Below, piece after piece: positions 15,090 to 15,822 of a stretch of 15,822 nucleotides of DNA (position 1 is the first letter of the stretch; every line of letters begins with the position of its first letter). A program made the translations under genes and the position numbers. The notes under the pieces are model-generated. The model was not told the DNA's origin. It did no database searches and saw nothing but the letters and a program-made list of their open reading frames with translations. This DNA comes from Candidatus Bathyarchaeota archaeon (lineage in GTDB: Archaea > Thermoproteota > Bathyarchaeia > RBG-16-48-13 > GCA-020355125): positions 1 to 15,822 of the forward strand of contig JAOZHK010000003.1 in NCBI GenBank assembly GCA_026014905.1, written 5' to 3'.

Positions 15090-15503
15090 TCATTCAATAC
15101 ATTCTATATAGCCAATTCCATCTTGAATGTATGCTTTAGCTGTTTCACCTAAACGCAATAATTGGAAAGCATCTAATGAGAGCTGGGAAACCATCGGTAC
15201 CTGTCCATAAACCGCTCCAGAGATGGTGATAAGCTCAGCTCTATGTGTGACAAGCAACTGGGGGGCATAACCTTGCTTTGCAAGACCGTATATTACATTT
15301 GATCCAACCGTGCTACCACGGCTTTCAGGAAAGATGAAAATTTTATCTTTAAGCGTTTCGCCTTTAATATCGAGGTCACTTCCAACGACAGTTCCTGTTT
15401 GTTGATCAATATCGCCTAAAAACGAAATTTTACGCTGTGTGATTAAAATTTCACCATAAATGACACCCTTCCATTCTTGGATTATTGAGACCTCAAACTT
15501 CAT
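15090..15503 (-). CDS. Phosphomevalonate dehydratase small subunit (DUF126, aconitase-X swivel domain)
   Basis: 137 residues, full length for the stand-alone swivel subunit. ISFLGDIDQQTGTVVGSDLDIKG (about 26-48) and FPESRGSTVGSNVIYGL (58-74) are the family signatures; the Ser of GSTVGS (63-68) is the conserved active-site serine of aconitase-like swivel domains. With the large AcnX subunit it dehydrates (R)-5-phosphomevalonate to trans-anhydromevalonate phosphate in the archaeal mevalonate pathway for lipids. The large-subunit gene usually lies next to it, but none is in the window, so it must be elsewhere. ATG at 15503 has no clear Shine-Dalgarno. The gene is convergent with the NrdD-like gene (30 bp) and divergent from the transporter-like gene. 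The alternative is the swivel of a different AcnX enzyme, such as hydroxyproline dehydratase. Confidence 0.87.
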   Translation of the reverse strand: MKFEVSIIQEWKGVIYGEILITQRKISFLGDIDQQTGTVVGSDLDIKGETLKDKIFIFPESRGSTVGSNVIYGLAKQGYAPQLLVTHRAELITISGAVYGQVPMVSQLSLDAFQLLRLGETAKAYIQDGIGYIECIE

Positions 15504-15604
15504 GAATAGGGGTCACCGTGTCGGAGTCATTGTCTAAGCTTGACAGTCACCCTTTAACTCGATTAATGAATGGTGTGTAAAGCATTGGAAGAATCTGGTA
15601 TAAA

Positions 15605-15614
15605 GCTTTAAAAA
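15605..15614 (+). promoter_or_regulatory. TATA box of the right-edge gene
   Basis: gctttaaaaa is centred about 28 bp before the ATG at 15638, as for a leaderless transcript. The rest of the 134-bp gap shows only a short repeat (gtcacc twice, near 15511 and 15546) and an imperfect palindrome around the aagctt at 15536. Confidence 0.4.
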
Positions 15615-15637
15615 GATTGTCAAGTTTTTTTAAGAGA

Positions 15638-15822
15638 ATGTCGTTGAAACATCTCTTCATCGATAAACGTGTGTTCAGTCAATCTTTGTTAGCCTTGATG
15701 TTTAACGTTGGAGGTCTTGTTTCGGGACGTTTAGCTGTGATTTTTACTCCTGTTTTCACCTCTTCCCCATGGATTCTTGCGCTTTTTCCTCTTGTACTAA
15801 CCGTGCGCGGAGGTACAAGTGG
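15638..15822 (+). CDS. Membrane protein, probable MgtE/SLC41-type cation transporter (5' end only)
   Basis: An open frame of 61 codons runs off the right edge. After a short basic N-terminus (MSLKHLFIDKRVFSQ) there is a hydrophobic stretch LLALMFNVGGLVSGRLAVIF (about 17-36) and a second one, PWILALFPLVLTV, ending in RGGTSG (56-61). A GG in the first membrane helix and a P...RGn/g motif ending the second resemble the SLC41/MgtE divalent-cation-channel domain of archaeal transporters. Only about 60 residues are visible, so this is a resemblance rather than an identification. There is no Shine-Dalgarno; the TATA spacing suggests a leaderless mRNA. It is divergent from the DUF126 gene. Confidence 0.55.
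   Translation, partial: MSLKHLFIDKRVFSQSLLALMFNVGGLVSGRLAVIFTPVFTSSPWILALFPLVLTVRGGTS

Noticed and set aside
1..15822. CRISPR array, transposon, phage genes or defence system
   Set aside because: No spaced direct repeats, transposase, integrase, terminal repeats or defence-family motifs were seen on either strand.

Overview
The window is chromosomal DNA of an archaeon. This rests on several archaeal-type informational genes: peptide chain release factor aRF1, ribosomal protein L40e, the chromatin protein Alba, the rRNA-modifying enzyme Tsr3, archaeal-type Asp-tRNA and Val-tRNA synthetases and an archaeal UMP kinase, plus the small subunit of the archaeal mevalonate-pathway enzyme phosphomevalonate dehydratase. 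TATA-like boxes lie about 25-28 bp before several start codons, and TTG starts are common. No halophile-like acidic bias is evident in the proteins. I cannot fix the lineage from the sequence alone. No rRNA, tRNA, CRISPR array or insertion sequence was seen.

Layout. Bases 1-2015 hold three minus-strand genes, transcribed from right to left: an OsmC-family peroxidase-like protein, a luciferase-like flavin/F420 oxidoreductase overlapping it by 4 bp, and the 5' part of endonuclease IV running off the left edge. Together they look like a redox and DNA-damage group. An intergenic region with palindromes (2016-2250) separates them from tsr3 (minus), which is divergent from a MobB-FeS fusion gene (plus). 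The MobB gene converges on aspS, sharing stop-codon bases. Upstream of aspS on the minus strand are a Zn-ribbon/KH RNA-binding protein and Alba. Alba is divergent from a small L40e gene (54 aa), whose stop abuts the stop of a convergent winged-helix gene in an operon behind pyrH. A second winged-helix gene and prf1 (aRF1) run on the plus strand and converge on valS. A 2-hydroxyacid dehydrogenase follows on the minus strand.

The right part (12.7-15.06 kb) carries the most unusual gene. Its product joins a winged-helix DNA-binding domain, an ATP-cone and a class III ribonucleotide reductase (NrdD) barrel. Both catalytic cysteines and the glycyl-radical glycine of NrdD appear to be replaced, while the C-terminal four-cysteine zinc knuckle is kept. 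The most economical reading is a nucleotide-sensing transcription factor built from a dead reductase. It converges on the small subunit of phosphomevalonate dehydratase, which here lacks an adjacent large subunit. The window ends in the first residues of a membrane protein resembling MgtE/SLC41 cation transporters.

Most genes are housekeeping. No intergenic gap exceeds about 235 bp.
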